Shown here piece after piece: positions 8,545 through 16,452 of a stretch of 64,000 bases of DNA. The stretch lies in the NCBI GenBank assembly GCA_024742815.1, contig JANSXX010000008.1, positions 1-64,000 on the forward strand, in the 5' to 3' direction. Positions within the stretch are counted from its first letter, which is position 1. Each line of letters begins with the position of its first letter. The DNA comes from HXMU1420-13 sp024742815. Its GTDB lineage: Bacteria > Bacteroidota > Rhodothermia > Balneolales > Balneolaceae. The notes below the pieces were generated by a model. The model saw only the letters and a program-made list of their open reading frames with translations. It made no database searches and had not been told where the DNA came from. The position numbers and the translations under genes are program-made.

Positions 8545-9216
8545 TCACACAATATTCCGCTTTAATGCCAGTCGAACGGCAGCTGCACGTGAGTTTACAT
8601 GCATTTTTTTGTAGATATTTTTGATGTGCGTTTTAACCGTCCATGGGCTTAAAAATACCACTTCGGCAATCTCTTTGTTCGTTTTCCCGTCAATCACCTG
8701 TTCCAGGATTTTAATCTCAGCCGGTGTCAAATTAAAGGGCACTTCATCGGTTTCTGCTTTCTCTTTATGATTACGCATCATGTCAAACACGCGCCGGGCA
8801 ATACTTGGCGATATGGGCGATCCACCCTCTTTCATGTCTTTGATCGCATTTACCACATCATCAATGGGTGTGTCTTTAAGTAAATATCCGGTGGCCCCAA
8901 CTTGTATGGAATCAAAAATTCGTTCATCATCCTCAAACACCGTAAACATGATGATATCCATTTCAGGTTGATTTCGCTTGAGCTCGAAGGTGGCTTCAAT
9001 ACCATTCATGCCCGGTAATTCGATATCCATCAATACAACATCCGGCACTTCTTCATCTTGAGATCGCTCCAATTTTTCGAAAAAGCTCTCGGCAGAATCT
9101 GCAACCAGCGTCAAATTCAGTTCTTTATAGAAATAGAGGAGCTCGCTTAATCTTTTCCTGAAAATGTCGTGATCTTCGACAATAGCTACATTAATTTTTG
9201 GTGCTTCAGATTCCAT
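8545..9216 (-). CDS. NarL/FixJ-family response regulator (LuxR-type HTH)
   Basis: About 223 residues from the ATG at 9216; in-frame starts also exist at 9240 and 9264. The receiver domain has acidic residues in VAIVEDHDIF, the phospho-acceptor Asp in VVLMDIELPGMNG (residue 64 from this start), Thr in IIMFTVF and Lys in GYLLKDTP. The C-terminal LuxR/GerE DNA-binding domain is LTPAEIKILEQVIDGKTNKEIA...WTVKTHIKNIYKKMHV. It follows the sensor kinase by a few tens of bases on the same strand and is surely its partner. Targets are unknown. The T9SS protein gene follows about 115 bp downstream. Confidence 0.93.
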   Translation of the reverse strand: MESEAPKINVAIVEDHDIFRKRLSELLYFYKELNLTLVADSAESFFEKLERSQDEEVPDVVLMDIELPGMNGIEATFELKRNQPEMDIIMFTVFEDDERIFDSIQVGATGYLLKDTPIDDVVNAIKDMKEGGSPISPSIARRVFDMMRNHKEKAETDEVPFNLTPAEIKILEQVIDGKTNKEIAEVVFLSPWTVKTHIKNIYKKMHVNSRAAAVRLALKRNIV

Positions 9217-9282
9217 AGATTCAATTATTTGCCCAAACATGCAGTAAAAAGTTGAAAGTGCCAATCCCCCAAACGCAGTATT

Positions 9283-12200
9283 TTATGAAGGGTTGATTGG
9301 GATTTTAATCAACACCTCTGTTCCTGAGTCGGTGTTTATGGCAATGCTTCCATCTATTTCCCGCGCACGTTTTTGCATATTCTTCATTCCATATCCACCA
9401 TTAAAACTGATTTTTTCCCCTTTGAATGCTCCATCATCCTTCACCGATATATTCAGCTCATCATTTCCGTTGGTCATGGAAATCCAAAGGTTTTTAGCCT
9501 CGGCGTATTTCAGCGTATTTTGAGATGCTTCTTGAATGATGCGAAAAACATTGAGTGCCTGCGTAGACGATAAGGACATGTTCGACTTTTCATCCACATC
9601 AATTTGAACATTTAACGATGCCGTTAACGCACTTTGATGCCTAAAATAAGCATTAAGATGTTCCGCAAACTCACTGAGGTTCAACGCGTTCTGATTAAGC
9701 GCCCAAATGGTTTCCCTCAATTGCTTAATAGTAACTTCGGCATCGCCTTTGAGTGAGGTCATCAGTTCCGCTGATTTTTCCTTCTCGTCAAATTCGTTGT
9801 ATTTATCCACCAAACTAAGTCCCGACATTATATTCGCCAGTTGAGCACCTACATGATCGTGTAGATCTCGGGAAATTCGCTCACGTTCATCTCTTAGTTT
9901 CTGCTCTACTTCCATTTTTCGAATTTGCTCTTTGAGTCTGCGCTGGGAATAGTGCCGAATAATCAACACCAAAGAACTGAATAGCGATAATACCGCAATG
10001 ATTCTAAACCACCAGGTTTGCCACCAAGGCGGAAGAATAGTAATTGATAATGTGGCGCCTCGCTCATTCCAATATCCATCACTATTGGCTGCTTTCACAT
10101 GAAAGGTATATGAGCCCGGTTCAAGGTTCGGATAATCAGCAAAATTTCGGCTTCCGCTTTGCACCCATTGTTCGTCAACACCTTCCATCATATAAGCATA
10201 TTGAATGTACTGCGGCTGTGTAAAATCGAGAGCGGCATATTCGAAGGAGACAAAATTCTCATCATAAGGAAGCGTAATGTGATTCGTATAAATAGCCGAT
10301 GTATCGGAGTTTAGCGGCTCATTAAATACATTGATTCCTGTAATATAAACCGGAGGGGAAAGAGTGTCGGTGGATAGCTGTTCTGTATCAATTATATTAA
10401 ACCCGCCCACACCACCAAATAATAGTCTTCCGTCCGATAACCTGAAAAAAGCCCCCGTATTGAACTCATTATTTTGCAAACCATCGGCTACGGTAAACGT
10501 TGTAAACCTCAGAGTTTCAGTATCTAAACGTGATAAGCCATTATTGGTACTTACCCAAAGGTACCTTGAGTTTTTATCGGGAAGAATACCATACGTACTG
10601 TTGTTAGCCAATCCATCATTGGTTCTCAGATTAAGGAGCTCATCAGAATCGGATCTCCAGCGTGTAATTCCTCCTCCGTAGGATGCAAACCAAAAAGTGC
10701 TATCGTTTTGTTGATAAATACTTCGCCCATCGCGATGTGACAATGAGCGCTCTTCTTCCGGATCGTTTTCAAAAGTCTCTATACCTGTGATCTGATTACC
10801 GGAAAATTGTACATAATTGTAGCCATTATCGGTGGTAGCGATCCAAACGTTTCCGTCGTCATCTTCATGAAATTTTCGAATGCTAACACTATTTATAGAT
10901 AACTCTGAATTTGGGTTGTTTAGCTCAAGTGTCTGTGCTGGAGCGCCTTCTACCCACTCCACAACATTCTGAATAATTTGCACTCCCTCGCCCTGATAAC
11001 CCAGCCATAGCCAACCTCGAGAATCACGCATCACCTGATGAACACTTTCTGAGGCTACCAAACTATTCGAAGTATTAAAATTTTGAGCGTTCGGATTACC
11101 CGCATCGATTGAAGCTGCCGAAATTAAAAATAATCCATTAAAGCGCGTTGACACCCATAAACCCAGATCATCCCGCCATAACGACCAAATACTAGCCTCT
11201 TCCAAGCCTGAATTTCCGTTATCATACGGCGTTATTTCATCGTTTTCATCCATAAAAGCGAGTCCACGATTGGTGGCAATCCAGATTCCTTTACTCTCTT
11301 CAGCAAACCCAAGAATGAAATCGGCCGGCAATCCATCCTCTTCGGTATAAAGTTCAATTCCTCGCTTTTCTTCCAACAAATATAATCCTGCGCCCCAGGT
11401 ACCAAACCAACGCTGTTCGTTTTGATCTATGAATAAGCGCGCCGAACCGGTTACTTCTTTTTCTGTGACTAATACTGAAGAATAAGCCCCACTTTCTTTA
11501 TCAATGCTGTGCAAATATCCGCCGCCGCCACCAATCAATAATGTGCTTTCTCTTTCTTCCACTACATTGGGGGACGATGACTTAGCTACGCCACTTATCA
11601 AACTTTGACGCACTTTATCAGGAAAGCCGATCACATCAGCTGTTTGAAACCCTGCTCCCACAAGTTCGGCCCAAAGTTTACCATTCGAATCGAGATAAAG
11701 CGTATTAATTTCGGGCGCCGGATTTTCTTTTGTAAAAAATAATGGCGTAGCAGTTAATGATTGTTCCTTTGCAGGATCACTTCTAAAACGATTTACTTCA
11801 TCGGAAGGCAAATAGAATAGTCCATCCATACCCGAGAAAATAAAGGCACCATCGTTCATTTCCAGCACATGATTAATCGAAAAAATCGGAATTTCAGTTA
11901 CTATTTGGATGATGTTTGCCGGTATAAATTTTTGAAGTTCTTCGTCGAAGGTTCCTATCGATGAGGTGAAGAATCCCATCCAAAAAAAGCCTTTTGAGTC
12001 TTCGAACATGAGGTTCGCGGGCTTATCGGGAATGTTGTACCGGTTATCTGTTCGATGATTGATCCTTTTAATCGTATCTGTTACCGGTTCGAGAATATTG
12101 AAGCCGCCATCGCGTGTTCCAATCCATAAATCGCCATTCGAGCGCTCAAAGATTCCATGGATAAAACTGTCGGTTAGTGTGGTTGAGTCGGCCGGATTAT

Positions 12201-12450
12201 GCCGGTATATTTTGAAATTAGTACCATCAAAGCGATTCAAGCCGTCCATAGTACCAATCCAGATAAAACCCCGTGAATCCTGGTACATGTTAAGCACGGT
12301 GTTATGAGATAGGCCGGAGTTTTCGGTATTATAAGCAACCGAACTAAACGTTTGTGCTTGGGCTAATGCAAAGGGAAGTATCGACCCTACGGCAACTACT
12401 ATAATGACCAACCATTTTTTACAACCTTCCAACATAATTCCGACATGCAC
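9283..12450 (-). CDS. Reg_prop/Y_Y_Y sensor histidine kinase (HisKA_3, NarL-partner type)
   Basis: 1055 residues. The signal-like N-terminus (VIIVVAVGSILPFALAQAQ) is followed by a large periplasmic sensor built of Reg_prop beta-propeller repeats: MYQDSRGFIWIGTMDGLNRFD, then repeated IWIAT-, LWVSTRF- and FWFASYGG-type blades, about 30-700. A Y_Y_Y domain (about 715-800, PGSYTFHVKAANSDGYWNE) and one membrane helix (about 808-830) lead to a HisKA_3 dimerisation domain with RDLHDHVGAQLAN (phospho-His near 865). The C-terminal HATPase ends in the GYGMKNMQKRARE G-box. It lacks the fused AraC regulator of hybrid HTCS proteins and instead signals to the adjacent LuxR-type regulator. Relatives often sense glycans or envelope cues; the ligand here is unknown. 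Confidence 0.93.
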   Translation of the reverse strand: MHVGIMLEGCKKWLVIIVVAVGSILPFALAQAQTFSSVAYNTENSGLSHNTVLNMYQDSRGFIWIGTMDGLNRFDGTNFKIYRHNPADSTTLTDSFIHGIFERSNGDLWIGTRDGGFNILEPVTDTIKRINHRTDNRYNIPDKPANLMFEDSKGFFWMGFFTSSIGTFDEELQKFIPANIIQIVTEIPIFSINHVLEMNDGAFIFSGMDGLFYLPSDEVNRFRSDPAKEQSLTATPLFFTKENPAPEINTLYLDSNGKLWAELVGAGFQTADVIGFPDKVRQSLISGVAKSSSPNVVEERESTLLIGGGGGYLHSIDKESGAYSSVLVTEKEVTGSARLFIDQNEQRWFGTWGAGLYLLEEKRGIELYTEEDGLPADFILGFAEESKGIWIATNRGLAFMDENDEITPYDNGNSGLEEASIWSLWRDDLGLWVSTRFNGLFLISAASIDAGNPNAQNFNTSNSLVASESVHQVMRDSRGWLWLGYQGEGVQIIQNVVEWVEGAPAQTLELNNPNSELSINSVSIRKFHEDDDGNVWIATTDNGYNYVQFSGNQITGIETFENDPEEERSLSHRDGRSIYQQNDSTFWFASYGGGITRWRSDSDELLNLRTNDGLANNSTYGILPDKNSRYLWVSTNNGLSRLDTETLRFTTFTVADGLQNNEFNTGAFFRLSDGRLLFGGVGGFNIIDTEQLSTDTLSPPVYITGINVFNEPLNSDTSAIYTNHITLPYDENFVSFEYAALDFTQPQYIQYAYMMEGVDEQWVQSGSRNFADYPNLEPGSYTFHVKAANSDGYWNERGATLSITILPPWWQTWWFRIIAVLSLFSSLVLIIRHYSQRRLKEQIRKMEVEQKLRDERERISRDLHDHVGAQLANIMSGLSLVDKYNEFDEKEKSAELMTSLKGDAEVTIKQLRETIWALNQNALNLSEFAEHLNAYFRHQSALTASLNVQIDVDEKSNMSLSSTQALNVFRIIQEASQNTLKYAEAKNLWISMTNGNDELNISVKDDGAFKGEKISFNGGYGMKNMQKRAREIDGSIAINTDSGTEVLIKIPINPS

Positions 12451-12608
12451 TTAATTGGCTTGTATATACTGAAATTGCCTTTTTTAAACCACATGATTGC
12501 CTTTAGAAATGTTTAATAGTTAGTGAGGAGTGAGGGAAGCTGTATTTATAAATTGAATTTCTAAAGTAGAATTGAGTTTATGCAATTTTTTGAGGGTTTC
12601 TTGATCTC

Positions 12609-12670
12609 TTCCGAGTGTCCGCCACCCTCCGTCAAGCTGCGCTTTATACCTCCCTCGAGGGAGGATTTTT
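12609..12670. repeat. Truncated copy A of the CTCGAG-palindrome repeat
   Basis: Matches the left part of copies B and C: CCGCCACCCTCCGTCAAGC followed by CCTCCCTCGAGGGAGG and a T-tract. The right half (GGGGC...GGTGGCGGATC) is missing. The left terminal sequence here is the best match of the three to the inverse of the right end of the full copies. Confidence 0.75.
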
Positions 12671-12837
12671 TTGATAGCGATTTCTGCTATTCGAGCGCTA
12701 AAAAAACCGGAAAGAATGATAAAGCAATCTCCGTCATTTGTTCAAAGTTCAATGTTCCATTGCTCGATGTTCTATGTTCTTCTGTTCATAATTGAGGGGA
12801 AGGCTAAAATAAGTTGGAAATTGGGTGTATTGCTCGC

Positions 12838-13006
12838 TTCCGAGTGCCTTCCACCCTCCGTCAAGCTTACGCTTGACACCTCCCTCGAGGGAGGATTTAT
12901 GTGGGGCAATATCTTTATTTGGAACCTTTTTCCAAATCAACGCCCCATATAAATCTCCCCTCGAGGGGAGTACCGCGTGAAAGCGCGGGGAGGGGTGGCG
13001 GATCTA
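12838..13006. repeat. Full copy B of the CTCGAG-palindrome repeat, left of the DUF559 gene
   Basis: About 170 bp, nearly identical to copy C at 13503. Left to right it contains a terminal CCACCCTCC, a GTCAAGC/GCTTGAC hairpin, a CTCCCTCGAGGGAG palindrome, GGGGC...GCCCC arms enclosing TTTGGAA/TTCCAAA, a CTCCCCTCGAGGGGAG palindrome, and a GCG-rich hairpin ending in GGGGTGGCGGATC. The ends are imperfect inverted repeats of each other. The element ends about 48 bp before the DUF559 start codon. Confidence 0.85.
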
Positions 13007-13053
13007 TTTCCACTTTTTTTGTAAGGAATAGCTCTGAAACCGATCTAACGGGT

Positions 13054-13437
13054 ATGGCACGAAATACAATTTTTCCTTACAACCCAGCTCTACGTAAATT
13101 TGCCCGTGAATTACGGAATAACTCAACCGTTGGAGAGATTCTGCTTTGGCAACAAATCAAAGGGCGGAAATTGGGTGTTCAATTTCATCGGCAAGTACCC
13201 ATTCTTAATTACATCACTGATTTTTATTGTCATGAAATATTTCTGGCTATCGAGGTTGATGGAAGTATTCACGGTACAAAGGAGCAGCGAGACAAAGATC
13301 GAAAAAAGGATTACGAACTGAATCAGCTTGGAATTCAAGTGCTTAGAATTGACGATCGGGATGTAAAAAAGAATATGGATTCCGTGATCCGATATATTCA
13401 GTATTGGGTGGAAAAGCAAGAGATTAAGAGGTTGTGA
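13054..13437 (+). CDS. DUF559 (Vsr-like restriction-endonuclease fold) protein
   Basis: 127 residues from the ATG at 13054. An open frame also extends upstream through the repeat to 12901, but that part only translates repeat DNA. The family signature is complete: ARELRNNSTVGEILLWQQIKGRKLG, then VQFHRQVPILNYITDFYC, AIEVDGSIHG, and the terminal LGIQVLRIDDRDV. The conserved Glu (VGE), Asp (TDFYC) and Glu-x-Asp (IEVDG) are those expected of a PD-(D/E)XK/Vsr-like nuclease site. No substrate is established for this family. It lies alone, exactly between two copies of a structured repeat, like nuclease- or transposase-associated REP systems. Low initiation-region conservation makes the start moderately certain. 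Confidence 0.88.
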   Translation: MARNTIFPYNPALRKFARELRNNSTVGEILLWQQIKGRKLGVQFHRQVPILNYITDFYCHEIFLAIEVDGSIHGTKEQRDKDRKKDYELNQLGIQVLRIDDRDVKKNMDSVIRYIQYWVEKQEIKRL

Positions 13438-13502
13438 ATCGAGTTTGTTTGCCTTTCCGGGTGCGCTTCACCCACTGTCTCCATTTCTCAACCTGAGCAA
13501 GT

Positions 13503-13672
13503 TTTCGAGTGCCGTCCACCCTCCGTCAAGCTTACGCTTGACACCTCCCTCGAGGGAGGATTTTTTGGGGCAATAACTTTATTTGGAACCTTTTTCCAAA
13601 ACAGCGCCCCAAATAAATCTCCCCTCGAGGGGAGTGCCGCGCGAAAGCGCGGGGAGGGGTGGCGGATCTATT
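13503..13672. repeat. Full copy C of the CTCGAG-palindrome repeat, right of the DUF559 gene
   Basis: Same order of palindromes as copy B and the same orientation, so the DUF559 gene is framed by direct copies. Differences from B are scattered single bases (for example GTGCCGCGCG for GTACCGCGTG). An ORF through its right half reads the same peptide as in copy B, which is just a consequence of the repeat and not a gene. Confidence 0.85.
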
Positions 13673-13745
13673 CCTAATTTCATATTGCTAATTCCTAATT
13701 ATAAAACCTACCTTCCGATACTTATCAACTACCAAACTCATCTTT

Positions 13746-14771
13746 ATGAAACACCTCGTTTATACCAAAACCGGCGGATACGATGTCCTCGCCGTTCAGG
13801 AAGTTGCTGATCCGGTTCCTGCTAAAGATGAATTGCTTATTCGCGTAAAAGCGGCGGGACTTAATTTTGCCGACATCCTCGCCCGCAAAGGTCAGTATCC
13901 AGATGGACCAAATACGCCCTGCGTGATGGGCTACGAGGTAAGTGGAATCGTGGAGAAAGTGGGGGAATTGATTTCGGAGGATTGGATTGGTCAGGAAGTA
14001 ATCGGATTGTGTCGGTTTAAAGGTCAGGCCGAGATGGTCACGTTAAAAGAGCTCCAGGTGTACAAAAAACCGAAGCGACTCACCTTCGAAGAAGCCGCAG
14101 CCATTCCGGTGAATTATCTAACGGCGTGGGTGTTGATGGTAACGATGGGCAGTTTATCAGCAGATGAATCCATCCTGATTCACAATGCCGGTGGTGGCGT
14201 GGGAATTGCTGCCTTAGATATCGCCAAGCATATTGGCGCCAAAACGTATGGAACGGCTAGTTCACGAAAACATGAGTTTCTGGCCGAACGCGGACTTGAT
14301 CACGCCATCGATTATCGAAACAAGGATTGGTACGAAGAAATCATGTCGCTTACCAATGGCAAAGGTGTTGATTTAATTATAGATCCATTGGGTGGGAAAG
14401 AGTGGAAAAGAAGCTACAAAGCACTTCGGGCAACAGGACGGTTAGGGATGTTCGGGATCTCGGTAGCAAGTACGAATACCTCCGGTGGATTGGCCGCTAA
14501 ACTCAGCCTGATTAAAACGGTGCTTTCGATGCCGAAGTTTTCGCCTCTTTCTTTGCTGGATAAAAACCGGGGCGTATTCGGTGTGAATCTGGGACATTTA
14601 TGGCACGAGCCCGAAAAAGCAGCGCGATGGATGAAAGCCATTCTCCAGGGAGTAGAAGACGGCTGGGTGCAACCATATGTAGATAAAACCTTCACCCTCG
14701 AAGAAGCCGAGCTCGCCCATCGCTACCTCGAAGAACGAAAGAATATTGGGAAGACTGTTTTTCGGCTGTAG
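13746..14771 (+). CDS. Zinc-independent MDR-family NADPH:quinone oxidoreductase (VAT1-like)
   Basis: 341 residues, a medium-chain dehydrogenase/reductase. The N-terminal GroES-like domain (KHLVYTKTGGYDVLAVQEV...AAGLNFADILARKGQYP) and the nucleotide-binding domain with HNAGGGVGIAALDIAK (about 145-160) match quinone oxidoreductase/VAT-1-like proteins. Catalytic zinc ligands are not visible, as usual for this subgroup. The LGGKEWKRSYKALRATGRLGMFG segment is typical. It likely reduces quinones or other activated carbonyl compounds with NADPH. It starts 74 bp after repeat copy C, and a long A/T-rich inverted repeat follows it. Confidence 0.9.
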   Translation: MKHLVYTKTGGYDVLAVQEVADPVPAKDELLIRVKAAGLNFADILARKGQYPDGPNTPCVMGYEVSGIVEKVGELISEDWIGQEVIGLCRFKGQAEMVTLKELQVYKKPKRLTFEEAAAIPVNYLTAWVLMVTMGSLSADESILIHNAGGGVGIAALDIAKHIGAKTYGTASSRKHEFLAERGLDHAIDYRNKDWYEEIMSLTNGKGVDLIIDPLGGKEWKRSYKALRATGRLGMFGISVASTNTSGGLAAKLSLIKTVLSMPKFSPLSLLDKNRGVFGVNLGHLWHEPEKAARWMKAILQGVEDGWVQPYVDKTFTLEEAELAHRYLEERKNIGKTVFRL

Positions 14772-14783
14772 CCAAAAAATTAA

Positions 14784-14868
14784 AGATTTTGAATTATGGA
14801 TTATGAATTTGGTTTGTTTAAGGCCTCTAGCAATTCATAATTCAAAATTTTTAATTCATAATTCTCAG
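14784..14868. repeat. A/T-rich long inverted repeat after the MDR gene
   Basis: AAAGATTTTGAATTATG on the left and CATAATTCAAAATTTT on the right, with further nested ATTATGAATT copies, around GGTTTGTTTAAGGCCTC. It could fold into a long stem and act as a terminator for the MDR gene. Similar ATTATGAATT-type strings recur at 24880-24920. Confidence 0.55.
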
Positions 14869-14934
14869 CTGAAGGTTTAAAACTAGAATTAAGTTACCTA
14901 CATTACCACAAAATTAATTAAAGCACAGATTAGT

Positions 14935-15315
14935 ATGGACATACAGCTGAGAGGAAAAGTCGTTCAGGTATTAAAAGAGCAAGGCGGGCAGGGGAAAAAC
15001 GGACCTTGGAGAAAACGCGATTTCATCCTCGAAATTCCGGGTAAATACCCGAAGAAAGTTTGCATCACGCAGTGGGGCGATAACATCGATCAGCAGGCGG
15101 TGCAGGAAGGCACGGACGTTACGGCCTCGGTAGACATCCAAAGCCGGGAATACAACGGCAATTGGTACACCGACGTAAAAGCCTGGAAGATTGAACAGGG
15201 AACCGGACAACAAAATGCGCCGAGTGCCCAACAAGGACCACCACCCCCAAGCACCGAAGGCTTCGAAATCGACACCATGAGCTTTGATGATATTGATGAC
15301 GATTTGCCTTTTTGA
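14935..15315 (+). CDS. DUF3127 protein, OB-fold-like with SSB-type acidic tail
   Basis: 126 residues. The family core is complete: MDIQLRGKVVQVLKEQGGQG, KRDFILEIPGKYPKKVCI, then WGDNIDQ and SREYNGNWYTDVKAWKIE. It fits a small OB-fold protein such as DUF3127 of Bacteroidota. After a Gln/Pro-rich linker (about 102-112) it ends MSFDDIDDDLPF, closely resembling the conserved acidic tip of bacterial SSB (DDDIPF), which docks RecQ, RecO, PriA and others. A nucleic-acid-binding role is inferred; no experiment is known to me. The base composition matches the core genome, unlike the AT-rich gene starting 12 bp after its stop. Confidence 0.85.
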   Translation: MDIQLRGKVVQVLKEQGGQGKNGPWRKRDFILEIPGKYPKKVCITQWGDNIDQQAVQEGTDVTASVDIQSREYNGNWYTDVKAWKIEQGTGQQNAPSAQQGPPPPSTEGFEIDTMSFDDIDDDLPF

Positions 15316-15327
15316 TGTTACTCCACT

Positions 15328-16452
15328 TTGTATGAGATCTTAAAAAATATCAATCAAATAATAGAGCGAGATAGTAAAGACACAACTTATAAATTTGCTT
15401 TACTTCGTTCTACGATAGAGATTATTCAAGGGCGATCTCCTTACATGAGATTGGGTGATGGTCGTGTAATCCTACCAGTTGGTTTACTAATTCTTAAATG
15501 GTTGGAGTATTACTACCCAATTATTGAGAATGATCTCCCACAGAAAAATGGAGACAATCTTCGCTCTTTCACACTTTCTTTTCGAAAATTGTTCAAAAAA
15601 GTAACTGATTATTATCTAACTAGGGGAGGGCTTTCCGTTTTTTACTCGGAACTTATCCGAGGTAATTTACCTGATGAAATTGAAAAGACAGTATTCCTTC
15701 TCAGTAAAAAACTCCGTGATACAATCAGAAATCAACCAATGCGATACATTGGAAAGTCAGTTACTGGAACTGAATATGGTATCTATAATTTATTACCCAA
15801 CACGAAACAATTACGACAGCCAAAGAAGATTGATATTAATTTTCTTATCGAAAATTATTCTGAATTTTCAATCTCTCAAGAATACTATGAAGCAATGGAC
15901 ATACTTGGTAGTTTTGTTACAGGAATGCATTCTATTCTAATAAATTGGGCTGAATTCACAGTAGAAAGGGACAAGAAATTGAATAACGGCTTTGTGTTAG
16001 AAACTATTCTAAAGGCACCGCAAGAAGCTAGAAATGTTTTGTTTTCTGAAAAGATCTTTAAACACCTTAAGAAGAAAAACGATGGTTTGGAATGTGTTTG
16101 GTCTGGCAATATAATTTCAAATGACTTAAATATTGATCATGTTTTACCATTTTCAATATGGCGTAATAACGACTTGTGGAATTTGCTACCAGCAAAGGCA
16201 AAAATTAATAATAAAAAGAGTAACAAAATTCCTTCACTAGAATTGTTGAATAAACGAAAAGATCAGATAATTACTTATTGGAAATTTATAAAAGGAGAGG
16301 AACAGAAGGGGTTTGAAAATGAGATGTTTGTCAATCTTATCTCAAAAAATAATTATGATCAAAGCAATTGGGAAAACCTAGCCTTTGATTCGTTGAAAGA
16401 GAAAAGTCGATATTTAATTGAAACCAGGGGATTTGAAGCATTCAATTTGTAA
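15328..16452 (+). CDS. HNH endonuclease-domain protein of an AT-rich island
   Basis: 374 residues from a TTG start, the only start between an in-frame stop and the first internal ATG far downstream. The N-terminal 240 residues are mostly helical and unrecognised. The C-terminal part has an HNH-type core: CVWSGNIIS (near 255), NIDHVLPFSIWRNNDLWNLLPAK (catalytic His near 271, Asn near 289) and then KINNKKSNKIPS. Only one of the usual zinc cysteines is seen. It likely cleaves DNA. The last base of its stop is the first base of the next gene (TAATG), so the two are coupled. It is strongly AT-rich relative to the DUF3127 gene upstream, which suggests transfer. Role inferred as effector or restriction nuclease. 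Confidence 0.75.
   Translation: MYEILKNINQIIERDSKDTTYKFALLRSTIEIIQGRSPYMRLGDGRVILPVGLLILKWLEYYYPIIENDLPQKNGDNLRSFTLSFRKLFKKVTDYYLTRGGLSVFYSELIRGNLPDEIEKTVFLLSKKLRDTIRNQPMRYIGKSVTGTEYGIYNLLPNTKQLRQPKKIDINFLIENYSEFSISQEYYEAMDILGSFVTGMHSILINWAEFTVERDKKLNNGFVLETILKAPQEARNVLFSEKIFKHLKKKNDGLECVWSGNIISNDLNIDHVLPFSIWRNNDLWNLLPAKAKINNKKSNKIPSLELLNKRKDQIITYWKFIKGEEQKGFENEMFVNLISKNNYDQSNWENLAFDSLKEKSRYLIETRGFEAFNL

Noticed and set aside
12580..12952. Small ORFs of 60-95 codons on both strands in the repeat-filled gap
   Set aside because: They are translations of the CTCGAG repeat and its flanks, overlap on both strands, and share peptide strings only because the repeat is duplicated.
12901..13053. N-terminal extension of the DUF559 frame
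   Set aside because: The frame is open through repeat copy B, but that peptide is repeat-encoded and the DUF559 homology begins at the ATG at 13054.
13583..13810. 75-codon ORF starting inside repeat copy C
   Set aside because: Its first half repeats the same peptide as the frame upstream of the DUF559 gene, and it runs into the MDR gene in another frame. Explained by the repeat.
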